Positions 1 through 10,387 of a stretch of 64,000 nt of DNA are shown piece by piece. Position 1 is the first letter of the stretch; every line of letters begins with the position of its first letter. A program made the translations under genes and the position numbers. The notes beneath the pieces were generated by a model, which worked only from the letters and a program-made list of their open reading frames with translations, had not been told where the DNA came from and made no database searches. The stretch comes from Pectobacterium colocasium (GTDB lineage Bacteria; Pseudomonadota; Gammaproteobacteria; Enterobacterales; Enterobacteriaceae), in assembly GCF_020181655.1 (NCBI RefSeq), contig NZ_CP084032.1, positions 1,550,001-1,614,000 on the forward strand, given 5' to 3'.

Positions 1-222
1 TCCATCGTCATCATTTCTGTTACTTATTTTATTAAAGGTCTATTGCTTAAGGTTACTGTTCATATCCTCAAAACTAATAGGAATATTTACTACTTCATTC
101 CTTTTGCTTTTTTATGTGGTGCGAACCTTCTCCCAATTGGTTTTGGCTGGCTGTTCTTTGAGCATTGCGTTCTTGCGTTGATTTTGTATTTCTTTTTAAA
201 TGTACGTTTAAAAACAAAATAG
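1..222 (+). CDS. C-terminal end of a polytopic membrane protein (partial)
   Basis: The reading frame is open from the first base and ends at TAG 220-222, leaving 73 residues. They are strongly hydrophobic, with at least two likely membrane segments and a short basic tail ending RLKTK. The next gene starts 12 bases later, so the two are probably co-transcribed. In a polysaccharide cluster this position and character fit an O-antigen polymerase (Wzy) or flippase (Wzx), but the fragment is too short to decide. The DNA is AT-rich like the following glycosyltransferase gene. Being an integral membrane protein is well supported; the specific role is a guess. Confidence 0.55.
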   Translation, partial: SIVIISVTYFIKGLLLKVTVHILKTNRNIYYFIPFAFLCGANLLPIGFGWLFFEHCVLALILYFFLNVRLKTK

Positions 223-233
223 GTCAGATAGCC

Positions 234-1364
234 ATGAAAGTTGAAAAGATAGCATTGAATTTATCAAGGGTAGGAAAATACGGCACAGGGATGTGGAATT
301 ATTCCAAAAACATTGCTGACATGCTGCATGAATCTGGTTTTCTCGACTCGATCATATGCTCTAAAGACCACGTTGAATATTTTTCCAATAGATATAAAAA
401 TCCCAAGGTTGAGATAATTATCACGCCGGAAATAGTATCTAATACTATGAAGGTATCAAAATTTAGACCGTTAATATGGCTTTCATACAGCTATTTATTG
501 GGCTGTAAGCTCGTTATGAGTAAAAAGAAAAAAAATGTAGCGTTGCTAAGTACAACGCACCACTCTATACCTTTCTTTAAAAATCAATTTATTACTATTC
601 ATGACTTGCGTCCGGCATTTTACCCAGACTCGAAATTACAGGAAATCTATTTCTCTCGTTACTTGCCTCGTAAGGTAAAAGAGCTAAGAGGCGTATTTAC
701 TGTTTCGGAAACAGTGAAGAATGAAATAGAGGAGTATATGGGTGTTAAACGCACTGATATACAGGTTGTTTACAATTCCATTGATCCTTCTTTGCGTCCT
801 GATGATATAGAAAAGGGTGAGCAAGAGGAGGTTAAAAACACTTTCTTAATGGTTGGCGCAAACTGGAAGCATAAGAATGCACATTCCTTTTTGAAGAACT
901 TTCTTGCATACCATAAAGATATTTACAATGCGGTCATTGTTTGTGGTCAAACGGATTATTTTAATGAGTTAAAATCTTTGGTTGCCGCGCTGGGGCTTGA
1001 GAACAGTGTAACATTTAAACATCATATCAGTGATCAGGAATTAAGTTCACTGTATAAAACCTCTTTTGCACTCGTGTATCCTTCATTAAGCGAGGGGTTT
1101 GGTATACCGCCTATTGAAGCAATGAGTCTGTCTTTACCTGTTATTGTTTCGGATATTCCGGTGTTTAACGAGGTATTAGGGGATGCCGCTGTATATGTTG
1201 ATCCCAATGTTAGAGAAAGTTGGGAACAGGCCGTTGATACTTTGAAAGTATCCCGTGAAAGCATTATTGATGCTGGGTTGCAGAGAATCAATTTATACAG
1301 CTATGACAGATGCAAAGATATGCTTATGCGTGGGTTAAAGAATATCAATGAAAATGCTAGCTGA
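234..1364 (+). CDS. Glycosyltransferase, GT4 family (GT-B fold)
   Basis: This 376-residue protein probably transfers a sugar from a nucleotide donor during O-antigen or capsule assembly on the inner face of the inner membrane. The C-terminal half carries the GT4 donor-site signature EGFGIPPIEA (an E-x7-E motif), preceded by a typical segment ISDQELSSLYKTSFALVYPS. I chose the ATG at 234 rather than an upstream start at 165, because the protein then begins MKVEKIALNLSRVG, the usual first beta strand of the family, and the upstream codons overlap the previous gene. Low GC marks it as part of the variable cluster. Donor and acceptor sugars cannot be told; mannose is possible because manC and manB lie downstream. 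Confidence 0.85.
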   Translation: MKVEKIALNLSRVGKYGTGMWNYSKNIADMLHESGFLDSIICSKDHVEYFSNRYKNPKVEIIITPEIVSNTMKVSKFRPLIWLSYSYLLGCKLVMSKKKKNVALLSTTHHSIPFFKNQFITIHDLRPAFYPDSKLQEIYFSRYLPRKVKELRGVFTVSETVKNEIEEYMGVKRTDIQVVYNSIDPSLRPDDIEKGEQEEVKNTFLMVGANWKHKNAHSFLKNFLAYHKDIYNAVIVCGQTDYFNELKSLVAALGLENSVTFKHHISDQELSSLYKTSFALVYPSLSEGFGIPPIEAMSLSLPVIVSDIPVFNEVLGDAAVYVDPNVRESWEQAVDTLKVSRESIIDAGLQRINLYSYDRCKDMLMRGLKNINENAS

Positions 1365-1482
1365 CTCTTATGTATGTGGTAATTAATTTTGCTACGACAT
1401 AATGATTTTTTGAAATTACAGATAGCCTAAAATAAGTAACCTGATTAATTTAATTTCTAATTAAATTATTTTGGAAGTGACT

Positions 1483-2400
1483 ATGAAGTTTTCTCTTGTT
1501 ATACCGGTTTATAATGCAGGAACGATGTGGCCAGAGGTCATTAGTTCAATTAAATCTCAAACTACGAAGCCTGAAAGCGTTATTATTATTGATTCAAGCT
1601 CTACAGATAATACCGTAAAGTATGCCCTTGAGGCTGGCTTTGAAGTCCATCACATAGATAAATCGACCTTTGATCATGGAGGCACTCGCTCCATGGCATT
1701 AGAAAAAGTTAACACCGAGTTTGTGATTTATATGACTCAGGATGCGATATTGCAGAATGATGAGGCGTTTTTCCATCTTCTCAGCGCATTCAATAATGAA
1801 AGTGTGGGGGCCGTCTATGGGCGTCAACTCCCTCACCATGATGCGAACCCACTTGCCACGCATGCTCGGTTACATAGCTATGGCGAAGTTGGATATGTGA
1901 CATCGATGGAAGATTATTTTCCTCAGGGCTTCCGCAAGGCATTTATGTCCAACTCTTTTTCCGGATATCGAGTCAGTGCGCTGCGTCAGGCTGGCGGGTT
2001 CCCGGCAAAACTTATCCTGGGTGAAGACGCTTACGTGGCTGCACGGATGCTATCGGCAGGAATAAGAGTGGCTTATATGCCGCAAGCGCTTGCACGTCAT
2101 TCCCACAATTACAGCGTCGGTGAAGAATTTAAGCGCTATTTTGATATTGGCGTCTTCCATAAAACGCAAGAGTGGATGTTGACAAGTCTTGGTAAGGTCG
2201 AAGGCGAGGGGGTAAAATTTGCCTGTGGTCAAATTGGTTACCTGTTAAAAAATAATCATTACCAGTATATCCCTTTTTCTGTTGCGAGTTCGGGGGCAAA
2301 ATATTTGGGATATAAGTTGGGTAAGAATTATCATCGCCTGAATCGCTCGCTGTGCAAAAAATTGTCTATGTACAAGAGTTATTGGAATTCTTCTGTTTGA
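1483..2400 (+). CDS. Glycosyltransferase, GT2 family, rhamnosyltransferase-like
   Basis: The 305-residue protein has a GT-A fold signature: SLVIPVYNAG at the N-terminus, IIDSSSTDNT for nucleotide binding, MTQDAI around the metal site and GEDAYVAAR further on. The motif FDHGGTR is typical of GT2 enzymes annotated as rhamnosyltransferases, and dTDP-rhamnose genes lie nearby. A TTG at 1471 is in frame, but ATG 1483 has GGAAG about five bases upstream and starts directly at the fold, so I prefer it. A 118-base AT-rich gap separates it from the previous gene. It ends 18 bases before manC, so it is probably in the same operon. Confidence 0.85.
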   Translation: MKFSLVIPVYNAGTMWPEVISSIKSQTTKPESVIIIDSSSTDNTVKYALEAGFEVHHIDKSTFDHGGTRSMALEKVNTEFVIYMTQDAILQNDEAFFHLLSAFNNESVGAVYGRQLPHHDANPLATHARLHSYGEVGYVTSMEDYFPQGFRKAFMSNSFSGYRVSALRQAGGFPAKLILGEDAYVAARMLSAGIRVAYMPQALARHSHNYSVGEEFKRYFDIGVFHKTQEWMLTSLGKVEGEGVKFACGQIGYLLKNNHYQYIPFSVASSGAKYLGYKLGKNYHRLNRSLCKKLSMYKSYWNSSV

Positions 2401-2418
2401 GATATAAAAGGATGTAAC

Positions 2419-3828
2419 ATGATTGTTCCCGTTATTATGGCAGGTGGCTCCGGTACTCGCCTCTGGCCTCTATCCCGTGCCTTGTATCCCAAACAGTTAT
2501 TGGCATTGCACAGCGATGTCACCATGTTGCAAGCTACAATTAGTCGGTTAGCTGGATTTGAGTCAGCAGCCCCACTCGTTATTTGTAATGAGGCGCACCG
2601 TTTTATTGTTGCTGAGCAACTTCGCGAATTGCACTGTGAAGGAAAAATTATCCTTGAGCCGTGTGGGCGTAATACGGCACCGGCTATCGCTGTGGCTGCG
2701 TTGCAAGCCATGCGCTCAGCACCGGATGTTGATCCCATCTTGCTGGTGTTAGCCGCAGACCACGTCATTGAGAATGAGGCAGCCTTTACGCAAGCTGTAA
2801 ATCAGGCTCAGCCGCTTACTGCCTTGGGGAAATTAATTACCTTCGGTATTGTCCCGACTGAGGCACATACGGGGTATGGCTATATTCGTCGGGGCGCCAG
2901 TGTTAACGATGCAGCATTTTCCGTCGATCGCTTTGTTGAAAAACCGGACGTGAGCACAGCAGAAGCTTACGTCTCATCAGGCGAGTATTATTGGAATAGC
3001 GGTATGTTCATGTTTAAGGCGAGTGTTTACTTGAATGCGCTTAAAGAATATCGCCCTGATATTTTTGCTGCCTGCGAACAAGCCTGCGCTAACTCGCGAG
3101 AAGATCTGGATTTTACTCGCCTTGATGAAGTGGCTTTTACCCATTGCCCAGATGATTCTGTAGATTATGCCGTCATGGAAAACACCAGCGATGCTGTAGT
3201 GATTCCATTAGCCGCGGGGTGGAGTGATGTTGGTTCATGGGCATCACTATGGGATATTTTAGAAAAGGACGAATCGGGTAATGTTAATATTGGCGAAGTG
3301 ATCGCACTTGATAGCCATAATAACTATATCTCTTCTGACTCAGCATTGGTTGCAACCATCGGCATTGATGATGTTGTTATTGTTAATACCGGAGATGCAC
3401 TTCTGGTAGCTGCTAAAAATAGATCGCAAGATGTCAAAAAAGTGGTTGATTGCCTGAAAGAAAGTAATCTCCATCACTACCGCGAGCATCCTGAGTCATT
3501 TCGTCCGTGGGGTAAAATTAGCAATATTGATTCCGGCGACCACTATCAGGTAAAAAAAATCATTGTCCACCCAGGGCATGGTCTTTCCCTGCAACAGCAT
3601 TTCCATCGGGCAGAACATTGGGTTGTGCTAGTGGGCACGGCCAAAGTAAGTATTGATGAAAAAGAGTTTTTCCTTTCAGAGAATCAATCTACGTTTATTC
3701 CGCCTGGTGCTGTTCATATTTTAGAAAATCCTGGCGCTATCGATCTGGTAATGATTGAGGTACGTTCAGGGCATTATTTGGCTGACGATGACATCGTTAG
3801 ACTGCAAGATCGATATGGCAGAGTATAA
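2419..3828 (+). CDS. manC: Mannose-1-phosphate guanylyltransferase / mannose-6-phosphate isomerase
   Basis: This bifunctional cytoplasmic enzyme makes GDP-mannose from mannose-1-phosphate and GTP. The pyrophosphorylase domain opens with the signature [12 protein letters not shown]. The C-terminal cupin (type II phosphomannose isomerase) contains [16 protein letters not shown] with metal-binding histidines. The 469-residue length is normal for ManC/CpsB. An SD-like AAAGGATG lies just before ATG 2419. It is followed at 12 bases by manB, giving a GDP-mannose supply pair. No gmd or fcl is visible in this window, so whether mannose itself or a derivative is used is unknown. Confidence 0.96.
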   Translation: MIVPVIMAGGSGTRLWPLSRALYPKQLLALHSDVTMLQATISRLAGFESAAPLVICNEAHRFIVAEQLRELHCEGKIILEPCGRNTAPAIAVAALQAMRSAPDVDPILLVLAADHVIENEAAFTQAVNQAQPLTALGKLITFGIVPTEAHTGYGYIRRGASVNDAAFSVDRFVEKPDVSTAEAYVSSGEYYWNSGMFMFKASVYLNALKEYRPDIFAACEQACANSREDLDFTRLDEVAFTHCPDDSVDYAVMENTSDAVVIPLAAGWSDVGSWASLWDILEKDESGNVNIGEVIALDSHNNYISSDSALVATIGIDDVVIVNTGDALLVAAKNRSQDVKKVVDCLKESNLHHYREHPESFRPWGKISNIDSGDHYQVKKIIVHPGHGLSLQQHFHRAEHWVVLVGTAKVSIDEKEFFLSENQSTFIPPGAVHILENPGAIDLVMIEVRSGHYLADDDIVRLQDRYGRV

Positions 3829-3840
3829 AGGGTATTATTG

Positions 3841-5211
3841 ATGTCTACGCTAACCTGTTTTAAAGCCTATGATATTCGGGGTCGTCTGGATGACGAGCTT
3901 AATGAAGATATTGCTTACCGGATTGGCCGAGCCTATGGTCAGTTTACTAAAGCCAAAAATGTTGTTGTCGGAGGCGATGTCAGGTTGACCAGTGAAAGTT
4001 TGAAATTAGCGCTGTCCGAAGGTTTACGCGATGCGGGGACGAACGTATTAGATATCGGATTAGTGGGGACAGAAGAAATCTATTTCGCGACACATCATCT
4101 GGGAATTGACGGGGGAATTGAGGTTACTGCAAGCCATAACCCAATTGATTACAACGGAATGAAATTGGTTTGCAAAGGTGCCAGGCCGATTAGTGGTGAT
4201 TCTGGGCTGCGTGATATTCAGGCATTAGCGGAGAAAAATGTTTTTCCTGCGGTTCGCGCTGAAGAAAAGGGCGAGTACACCCAAATCTCTGTGCTTGACG
4301 ATTATGTTCAGCATTTAATGACCTATATAGAGCCTGCAAATTTTAAACCATTAAAGCTAGTCATCAACAGTGGTAATGGCGCGGCAGGACACGTTATTGA
4401 TGCGCTGGAAGCACGCTTTAACCAATTAAATATTCCCGTAACCTTTATCAAAGTGCACCATCAGCCCGATGGTTCTTTCCCTAATGGCATCCCTAATCCG
4501 CTTTTACCGGAATGTAGAAAAGATACCTCTGATGCGGTTATCGCTCATTCTGCGGATATGGGGATTGCTTTTGATGGTGATTTTGATCGCTGTTTCTTGT
4601 TCAATCATCTCGGCGAGTTTATTGAGGGATACTACATTGTTGGCTTATTGGCCGATGCTTTTCTCCAAAAAGAACCCGGTGCCAAAATCATCCATGATCC
4701 TCGACTGAGCTGGAATACGATTGATATTGTTAGCTCCCAGCAGGGTAAGCCTGTTATGTCCAAAACAGGGCATGCCTTTATTAAGGAGCGGATGCGGCAA
4801 GAAGATGCAATCTACGGCGGAGAAATGAGCGCTCATCATTATTTCCGCTCATTCGCGTACTGTGACTCTGGAATGATTCCCTGGCTGTTGGTCGCTGAAT
4901 TGCTTTGTGTAAAAAATAAAAGCCTTCACGATTTGGTGAGTGAAAGGATGCAGGCTTATCCAGCATCTGGAGAAATCAACTCCACATTAAGCGAACCCGC
5001 TAACGCGATAGAGCGTGTTAAAGCGGCGTACTTGTCTGAAGCTCTGTTTATTGATGAGACGGATGGTATTAGTTTGGAGTTTGAGGACTGGCGCTTCAAC
5101 CTTCGTTCTTCTAACACGGAACCGGTTGTTCGCCTGAATGTAGAATCCAAAGCAAATAGCGCTTTAATGGTCGAGAAAACTGACGCGATTTTAAGTCTGC
5201 TACGGCAGTGA
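3841..5211 (+). CDS. manB: Phosphomannomutase
   Basis: It interconverts mannose-6-phosphate and mannose-1-phosphate, feeding ManC. All four alpha-D-phosphohexomutase signatures are present in order: the phosphoserine loop TASHNP, the metal loop DGDFDRC, the sugar-specificity loop GEMSAHHY and the phosphate-binding RSSNTEP. At 456 residues it matches ManB/CpsG. A TTG immediately before the ATG at 3841 is also in frame, but AAAGGG about ten bases upstream supports the ATG. It is the last gene of the rightward cluster and ends just before a bidirectional terminator shared with rfbD. Confidence 0.96.
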   Translation: MSTLTCFKAYDIRGRLDDELNEDIAYRIGRAYGQFTKAKNVVVGGDVRLTSESLKLALSEGLRDAGTNVLDIGLVGTEEIYFATHHLGIDGGIEVTASHNPIDYNGMKLVCKGARPISGDSGLRDIQALAEKNVFPAVRAEEKGEYTQISVLDDYVQHLMTYIEPANFKPLKLVINSGNGAAGHVIDALEARFNQLNIPVTFIKVHHQPDGSFPNGIPNPLLPECRKDTSDAVIAHSADMGIAFDGDFDRCFLFNHLGEFIEGYYIVGLLADAFLQKEPGAKIIHDPRLSWNTIDIVSSQQGKPVMSKTGHAFIKERMRQEDAIYGGEMSAHHYFRSFAYCDSGMIPWLLVAELLCVKNKSLHDLVSERMQAYPASGEINSTLSEPANAIERVKAAYLSEALFIDETDGISLEFEDWRFNLRSSNTEPVVRLNVESKANSALMVEKTDAILSLLRQ

Positions 5212-5248
5212 TAGGTTATTTTTAGTGGTATAAATTATTAGTAAATTA

Positions 5249-5281
5249 AGACCTGCTTTATTTTTATAATAAAGCAGGTCT
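5249..5281. terminator. Bidirectional terminator between manB and rfbD
   Basis: A perfect 13-bp inverted repeat (5249-5261 and 5269-5281) with a 7-base loop lies between the convergent manB and rfbD genes. T-rich sequence follows the stem on the + strand, and A-rich sequence precedes it, so it can serve both directions. Confidence 0.88.
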
Positions 5282-5286
5282 TTCAT

Positions 5287-6138
5287 TCAGCGTGGCAGGG
5301 TTCGTGACAGCGCGCCAACCCAGTCTGATGGTTTTATTGTCAATCTCGCGATTTTTTCACACGACAGTGAAGAGTACTGAGGTCGATGTGCTGGGGTAGG
5401 GTATTGCTCAGCTGTTATCGCCGTTAACTGTGGGAGTTTATCGATAACGCCTTGCTGTTTTGCCATTTCAAAAATGGTTTTTGCAAATTCATACCAGCTC
5501 ACTTCTTTATCACCGCAATAGTGATAAATTCCGCTTTCCGCATTTTTCTCAAGAAGAGAAATAATCGCCTGCGCTAAATCTCCAGCATAAGTTGGGCATC
5601 CTTTCTGATCGGCAACGATACTTAATGCATCACGCTCTTTTGCCAACCTCAGCATCGTTTTAACAAAATTATTACCATATTCGCTGAACACCCAGGCAGT
5701 GCGAACGATGATGGCGTCTGGTGCTGCTTTGGTTACAGCTTGCTCGCCAGCTAACTTTGTTTTGCCGTACACGCTTAAGGGATTGGTGGTGCTGGATTCA
5801 ATATAAGGCGTCGTGGCATGTCCATCGAAGACATAATCCGTTGACACGTGTACTAAGCGGATTCCCTTCTCATGTGCCACGGTAGCCAAATTATGGGGAC
5901 CAGTAACATTGATCTTTTCTGCTAAGACAGATTCTGATTCCGCCTTATCAACGGCTGTATAAGCTGCAGCATTAACAATCGCATCCGGTTGATAACGCGC
6001 TACAGCCGCTTCAACCTGCTTTAAATCAGTGATATCAAGCTCGTTGGCATCCGTTGACCATATTTGCCAGTGGGCGGGAAGACTATCCTGAAAACAGCGA
6101 CCCAATTGCCCATTTGCGCCAGTCAGTAATATTTTCAT
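5287..6138 (-). CDS. rfbD: dTDP-4-dehydrorhamnose reductase
   Basis: It catalyses the last step of dTDP-L-rhamnose synthesis, the NADPH-dependent reduction of dTDP-4-keto-L-rhamnose. The N-terminal Rossmann motif GANGQLG and the YGKTK active-site motif (YxxxK) are visible, and 283 residues is the normal length. Its start overlaps the rfbC stop by four bases, which suggests translational coupling. It is the last gene of the leftward rfbA-rfbC-rfbD operon. Confidence 0.95.
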   Translation of the reverse strand: MKILLTGANGQLGRCFQDSLPAHWQIWSTDANELDITDLKQVEAAVARYQPDAIVNAAAYTAVDKAESESVLAEKINVTGPHNLATVAHEKGIRLVHVSTDYVFDGHATTPYIESSTTNPLSVYGKTKLAGEQAVTKAAPDAIIVRTAWVFSEYGNNFVKTMLRLAKERDALSIVADQKGCPTYAGDLAQAIISLLEKNAESGIYHYCGDKEVSWYEFAKTIFEMAKQQGVIDKLPQLTAITAEQYPTPAHRPQYSSLSCEKIARLTIKPSDWVGALSRTLPR

Positions 6139-6671
6139 TTTGCCAGGTCCTTGAATAATTTCCCTAGTTTATCTTTCTCAGATAGTAAAGGGGCGGTTAT
6201 CGGCCATTCAATGCCAAGCTCGGGATCGTTCCATAGCAAGCAACCTTCATCGCTCGGATCATAATAATCCGTACACTTGTATTCGAAATCTGCGGTATCA
6301 GAGAGAACGACAAAACCGTGTGCCAAGCCAGGTGGCAGCCAGAACTGGGTTTTATTCTCTTCAGATAGGAGCACTCCATACCATTTTCCGTAGGTAGATG
6401 AACCATGACGAATATCTACCGCTACATCAAATACCTCTCCGCGTACAACGCGGACGAGTTTTCCTTGTGGTTTGGTTTTCTGGAAATGCAGGCCTCGTAA
6501 TACGCCTTTACTTGAGCGAGAGTGATTATCTTGGACAAAGTTTACATCGATATCCAACATCTCCTGATAACGTCTCTTTTCAAACGTTTCCAGAAAAAAA
6601 CCTCTTGCATCACCGAATACTTTCGGCTGAACGATTTTTGCGCCGTGAATAGTAGTATCAATGACTTGCAT
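6135..6671 (-). CDS. rfbC: dTDP-4-dehydrorhamnose 3,5-epimerase
   Basis: This cupin-fold epimerase acts on dTDP-4-keto-6-deoxyglucose, the third step of dTDP-rhamnose synthesis. The conserved block around the catalytic histidine is present (NHSRSSKGVLRGLHFQ), followed by GEVFDVAVDIR and PPGLAHGF. The length of 178 residues is standard. The gene starts one base after the rfbA stop and overlaps rfbD by four bases, so all three are one transcription unit. Confidence 0.95.
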   Translation of the reverse strand: MQVIDTTIHGAKIVQPKVFGDARGFFLETFEKRRYQEMLDIDVNFVQDNHSRSSKGVLRGLHFQKTKPQGKLVRVVRGEVFDVAVDIRHGSSTYGKWYGVLLSEENKTQFWLPPGLAHGFVVLSDTADFEYKCTDYYDPSDEGCLLWNDPELGIEWPITAPLLSEKDKLGKLFKDLAK

Positions 6672-6672
6672 G

Positions 6673-7542
6673 TTATTTCTCTGCGATGAGTTGGGTTAAA
6701 TACTGTCCATAGGACGTTTTGCTCATTACTTTTGCTTCGTCAGCAACTTTCTGTTTAGATAGCCAGCCTTTGCGGAATGCAATCTCTTCCAGGCAAGCGA
6801 CTTTAAATCCTTGGCGTTTCTCAATGGTATGGATAAATTGTGACGCTTCAATCAGGCTGTCATGCGTGCCTGTATCCAGCCAGGCGAAACCACGTCCTAA
6901 TAATTCAACGTCTAGATTGCCTTGCTCTAGATACATCTGATTCAGCGTAGTTATTTCTAACTCGCCGCGGTGTGACGGTTTGACCTGCTTTGCCATTTCT
7001 ACAATATTCTTATCGTAGAAATACAGCCCAGTGACAGCCCAGTTAGATTTCGGTTTTACCGGTTTTTCTTCTATCGAGAGCGCTTTGAAATCCTGATCAA
7101 ACTCGACGACGCCAAACCGCTCGGCGTCAGTGACCTGATAACCGAAAATCGTTGCGCCTTCTTCTTTTGCCGCCACGGCTTCAAGCTTCTTGCCAAAGCT
7201 TTGACCAAAATAAATATTATCGCCGAGTACCAGCGCGCAGCGTTCCCCATTGATAAATTCTTCACCGATGATAAAGGCTTGAGCCAATCCATCAGGGCTG
7301 GGTTGGATCGCGTAGCTGAGTTCAATGCCAAAACGGCTACCGTCGCCTAAAAGGCGCTGAAATGCTGGCATGTCTTCAGGCGTAGTGATAATCAGGATTT
7401 CGCGGATGCCTGCGAGCATAAGAACTGATATAGGGTAATAGACCATCGGCTTATCATAGATCGGCAATAGCTGCTTAGAAACGCCACGGGTAATTGGGTA
7501 TAAGCGAGTGCCACTTCCCCCTGCGAGTACGATCCCTTTCAT
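6673..7542 (-). CDS. rfbA: Glucose-1-phosphate thymidylyltransferase
   Basis: It makes dTDP-glucose from glucose-1-phosphate and dTTP, the first committed step toward dTDP-rhamnose. The nucleotidyltransferase signature [13 protein letters not shown] is at the very N-terminus, followed by [12 protein letters not shown]. An in-frame upstream start would add 35 residues that no RmlA has. The ATG at 7542, with AGGTGG upstream, gives the usual 289 residues. It heads the rfbA-C-D operon, divergent from galF. rfbB (the 4,6-dehydratase) is not next to it, and its activity must come from elsewhere, for example the enterobacterial common antigen paralogue rffG. Confidence 0.95.
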   Translation of the reverse strand: MKGIVLAGGSGTRLYPITRGVSKQLLPIYDKPMVYYPISVLMLAGIREILIITTPEDMPAFQRLLGDGSRFGIELSYAIQPSPDGLAQAFIIGEEFINGERCALVLGDNIYFGQSFGKKLEAVAAKEEGATIFGYQVTDAERFGVVEFDQDFKALSIEEKPVKPKSNWAVTGLYFYDKNIVEMAKQVKPSHRGELEITTLNQMYLEQGNLDVELLGRGFAWLDTGTHDSLIEASQFIHTIEKRQGFKVACLEEIAFRKGWLSKQKVADEAKVMSKTSYGQYLTQLIAEK

Positions 7543-7781
7543 CAATAATCCCACCTTTATTTCATTACGAATATCTTTCAATAGTCGCCCCATTATATCA
7601 CTCTGTTCCACCAGAATTGTCTGGTGTAGTGGAAAAAGTCTATACATGTGATCTCTTTGGTTCGGATTAGGTGTAATCTTAGTGTCATGCGTGGCGTTGT
7701 GGCATTACCCTCGCAGGGTGAAAACGATCGGCAAGATCAAAACAGTTAGATAAAAACCATCAGATTGAAGAGAGTCAATCC

Positions 7782-8678
7782 ATGACATCATTGAAAGCGA
7801 TTATCCCTGTTGCAGGTTTAGGGATGAATTTGTTACCGGTGACCAAGGCAATTCCTAAGGAAATGCTGCCGCTGGTTGACCGTCCGGTAATCGAGAAGAT
7901 CGTTAACGAATGCGTTAACGCGGGAATTAAAGAAATTGTCCTGGTGACGCACGCATCTAAAAATGCGATAGAAAATCATTTCGACACCTCGTTTGAGCTT
8001 GAATCTCTGCTGGAAGAACGTGCCAAGCGTCAACTGCTGGCCGAAGTACAGTCAATCTGCCCGAAAGGCGTGACGATTATGAACGTTCGTCAGGGAGAAA
8101 CGCTGGGGTTAGGGCATGCGGTCTCCTGTGCTCGCCCAATCATTGGCGACAGTCCGTTTGTGGTGGTGTTGCCCGATGTGGTGCTGGATGAAAGCACAGC
8201 CGATCAGACGAAGGAAAACCTGGCGTTGCTGATCTCTCGATTTGAAGAAACAGGGCGTAGTCAGGTGCTGGTGAAGCATCGTCCTTATGAGGTGTTGCCT
8301 GAGTATTCTGTCGTCGATTGTGACAAACCGCTGGTGAACCCCGGCGATGCCGCAGCGATTACGTCTATGATTGAAAAGCCTGAGGCACCATCTGATACGG
8401 GGTCTGATCTATCTGCCGTCGGGCGTTATGTGTTAACAGCCGATGCTTGGCCACTGCTGGAAAAAGCGGTCCCTGGTGCATGGGGACGTATTCAGTTAAC
8501 GGATGTGATTGCCGATATGATCGCGACTCAGCAGGTGGATGCTGTGCAAATGTCAGGCAAGAACTTTAACTGTGGCCGTAAGTTGGGTTACGCGCAGGCA
8601 TTTGTGTCTTATGGGTTACGCAACCCTGAGTTTGGTGCCGAATTTAAAGAAAGTATTAAGGCGCTGCTGAAAAAGTAA
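7782..8678 (+). CDS. galF: GalF, UTP-glucose-1-phosphate uridylyltransferase family
   Basis: The 298-residue protein belongs to the GalU/GalF family. The nucleotide-binding loop reads [17 protein letters not shown]. GalU enzymes have a GTR triplet where this has GMN, as in E. coli GalF (GMH), so I call it GalF. GalF is thought to modulate or weakly substitute for GalU in UDP-glucose supply. It is the classic left boundary gene of enterobacterial O-antigen loci. ATG 7782 has a purine-rich SD (GAAGAGAG). Its own terminator follows at 8701. The reduced catalytic activity is family knowledge, not seen here. Confidence 0.88.
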   Translation: MTSLKAIIPVAGLGMNLLPVTKAIPKEMLPLVDRPVIEKIVNECVNAGIKEIVLVTHASKNAIENHFDTSFELESLLEERAKRQLLAEVQSICPKGVTIMNVRQGETLGLGHAVSCARPIIGDSPFVVVLPDVVLDESTADQTKENLALLISRFEETGRSQVLVKHRPYEVLPEYSVVDCDKPLVNPGDAAAITSMIEKPEAPSDTGSDLSAVGRYVLTADAWPLLEKAVPGAWGRIQLTDVIADMIATQQVDAVQMSGKNFNCGRKLGYAQAFVSYGLRNPEFGAEFKESIKALLKK

Positions 8679-8700
8679 TATTGAGTGATAACTCGCTGTA

Positions 8701-8736
8701 AAACCGCAGATCGTTGAATCGTTCTGCGGTTTTTTC
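8701..8736 (+). terminator. Rho-independent terminator after galF
   Basis: A 10-bp perfect stem (AAACCGCAGA at 8701-8710, TCTGCGGTTT at 8723-8732) is followed by a T-rich run. It lies 22 bases after the galF stop and separates galF from gnd, which therefore should have its own promoter in 8737-8908. Confidence 0.9.
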
Positions 8737-8908
8737 TTTTTCCCACCATACGTTCCGATTGGGTGAGCTTTCGCTATCAAACCAATCACTACCCACTCAC
8801 GCAAAGCTGAGTTACCATGTTGGCCTGTTTTTAAATTGCTTGCGAGGTCGCAACGCGAGACGTTGTCGCCGTTGCAGGCAGGTTATCCTTCAGACAGGAG
8901 TTGCTTTA

Positions 8909-10315
8909 ATGTCCAAACAGCAAATTGGCGTTGTCGGTATGGCGGTGATGGGGCGCAATCTGGCGCTGAACATTGAGAGCCGTGGCTATAGCGTTTCCAT
9001 CTTTAACCGTTCTTCCGATAAAACTGATGAAGTTATCGCGGAAAATCCGGGTAAAAAACTGGTGCCTTCTTACACCGTTGAAGAGTTTGTCGAATCCCTG
9101 GAAAAACCCCGCCGTATTCTGCTGATGGTGAAGGCCGGTGAAGCAACCGATAAAACGATTGAATCGCTGAAACCTTACCTGGAAAAGGGCGATATTCTGA
9201 TCGATGGCGGTAACACCTTCTATAAAGATACGATTCGCCGTAACCGCGAACTGTCCGCTGAAGGGTTTAACTTCATCGGTACAGGTGTATCCGGTGGGGA
9301 AGAAGGCGCGCTGAAAGGGCCTTCCATCATGCCGGGCGGCCAGAAAGAAGCTTACGAATTGGTTGCGCCGATTCTGGAAAAGATTGCCGCGCGTGCTGAC
9401 GGCGAAGCCTGTGTGACCTACATTGGCGCTGATGGCGCAGGTCACTACGTCAAGATGGTGCATAACGGCATTGAATACGGTGACATGCAGCTGATTGCTG
9501 AAGCCTATGCGTTGCTCAAACAGGCTCTGAATCTGGGCAATGAAGAACTGGCCTCAACGTTCTCCGAGTGGAATAAAGGCGAGTTAAGCAGCTATCTGAT
9601 TGAAATCACGGCCGACATCTTCACGAAAAAAGATGAAGAAGGTAACTATCTGGTTGACGTGATTCTGGATGAAGCGGCTAACAAAGGCACGGGTAAATGG
9701 ACCAGCCAAAGCTCTCTGGATCTGGGTGAACCGCTGTCTCTGATCACGGAATCCGTTTTTGCTCGTTACCTGTCTTCACTAAAAGATCAGCGTGTTGCTG
9801 CCTCTAAAGTGCTGACTGGCCCAACGGCTCAGGCATTCGGTGGCGATAAAGCCGAATTTGTTGAGAAAGTGCGTCGTGCGCTGTATCTGGGTAAAATCGT
9901 TTCTTATGCTCAGGGCTTCTCACAGCTGAAAGCAGCATCCGACGAGAACAACTGGGATCTGAACTACGGTGAAATCGCCAAGATTTTCCGCGCTGGTTGT
10001 ATCATCCGTGCACAGTTCCTGCAAAAAATCACCGATGCGTATGAGCAGAAAGCGGATATCGCTAACCTGCTGTTAGCACCTTACTTCAAGAAAGTGGCTG
10101 ACGAATACCAGCAGGCGCTGCGCGACGTCGTATCTTACGCGGTTCAACAAGGCATCCCAACGCCAACGTTCTCTGCGGCCATTGCCTACTACGACAGCTA
10201 CCGTTCTGCCGTGCTGCCCGCTAACCTGATTCAGGCTCAGCGCGACTATTTCGGTGCACATACTTATAAGCGTACGGATAAAGAAGGCGTATTCCATACC
10301 GAGTGGCTGGAATAG
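8909..10315 (+). CDS. gnd: 6-phosphogluconate dehydrogenase, decarboxylating
   Basis: This is the pentose phosphate pathway enzyme that converts 6-phosphogluconate to ribulose-5-phosphate with NADP+. The N-terminal Rossmann loop [15 protein letters not shown] and the substrate-site segments [17 protein letters not shown] and [13 protein letters not shown] are textbook. Open frame extends 65 codons upstream, but ATG 8909 has CAGGAG eight bases before it and gives the standard 468 residues. gnd is the usual neighbour of O-antigen clusters. A strong terminator follows. Confidence 0.97.
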   Translation: MSKQQIGVVGMAVMGRNLALNIESRGYSVSIFNRSSDKTDEVIAENPGKKLVPSYTVEEFVESLEKPRRILLMVKAGEATDKTIESLKPYLEKGDILIDGGNTFYKDTIRRNRELSAEGFNFIGTGVSGGEEGALKGPSIMPGGQKEAYELVAPILEKIAARADGEACVTYIGADGAGHYVKMVHNGIEYGDMQLIAEAYALLKQALNLGNEELASTFSEWNKGELSSYLIEITADIFTKKDEEGNYLVDVILDEAANKGTGKWTSQSSLDLGEPLSLITESVFARYLSSLKDQRVAASKVLTGPTAQAFGGDKAEFVEKVRRALYLGKIVSYAQGFSQLKAASDENNWDLNYGEIAKIFRAGCIIRAQFLQKITDAYEQKADIANLLLAPYFKKVADEYQQALRDVVSYAVQQGIPTPTFSAAIAYYDSYRSAVLPANLIQAQRDYFGAHTYKRTDKEGVFHTEWLE

Positions 10316-10350
10316 CGGTTTCTTATGCTTAGATAGCGCCGTTTGTTAAT

Positions 10351-10387
10351 AAAACGCCAGATTAGGAAATATCTGGCGTTTTTTTGT
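10351..10387 (+). terminator. Rho-independent terminator after gnd
   Basis: A 12-bp stem (AAAACGCCAGAT at 10351-10362 and its complement at 10371-10382) with an 8-base loop runs into a T tract, 35 bases after the gnd stop. Confidence 0.92.

Noticed and set aside
7543..7781. JUMPstart/ops element at the O-antigen locus
   Set aside because: No GGCGGTAG-type ops sequence was found between rfbA and galF or before yjbE; a promoter element could lie beyond the left edge.
7782..8678. Assignment as GalU
   Set aside because: The nucleotide loop has GMN where GalU has GTR, matching GalF; its place next to gnd also fits galF.
8906..9463. Open frame of 185 codons antisense to gnd
   Set aside because: Shadow of a highly conserved gene with strong codon bias; no SD or recognisable motif.
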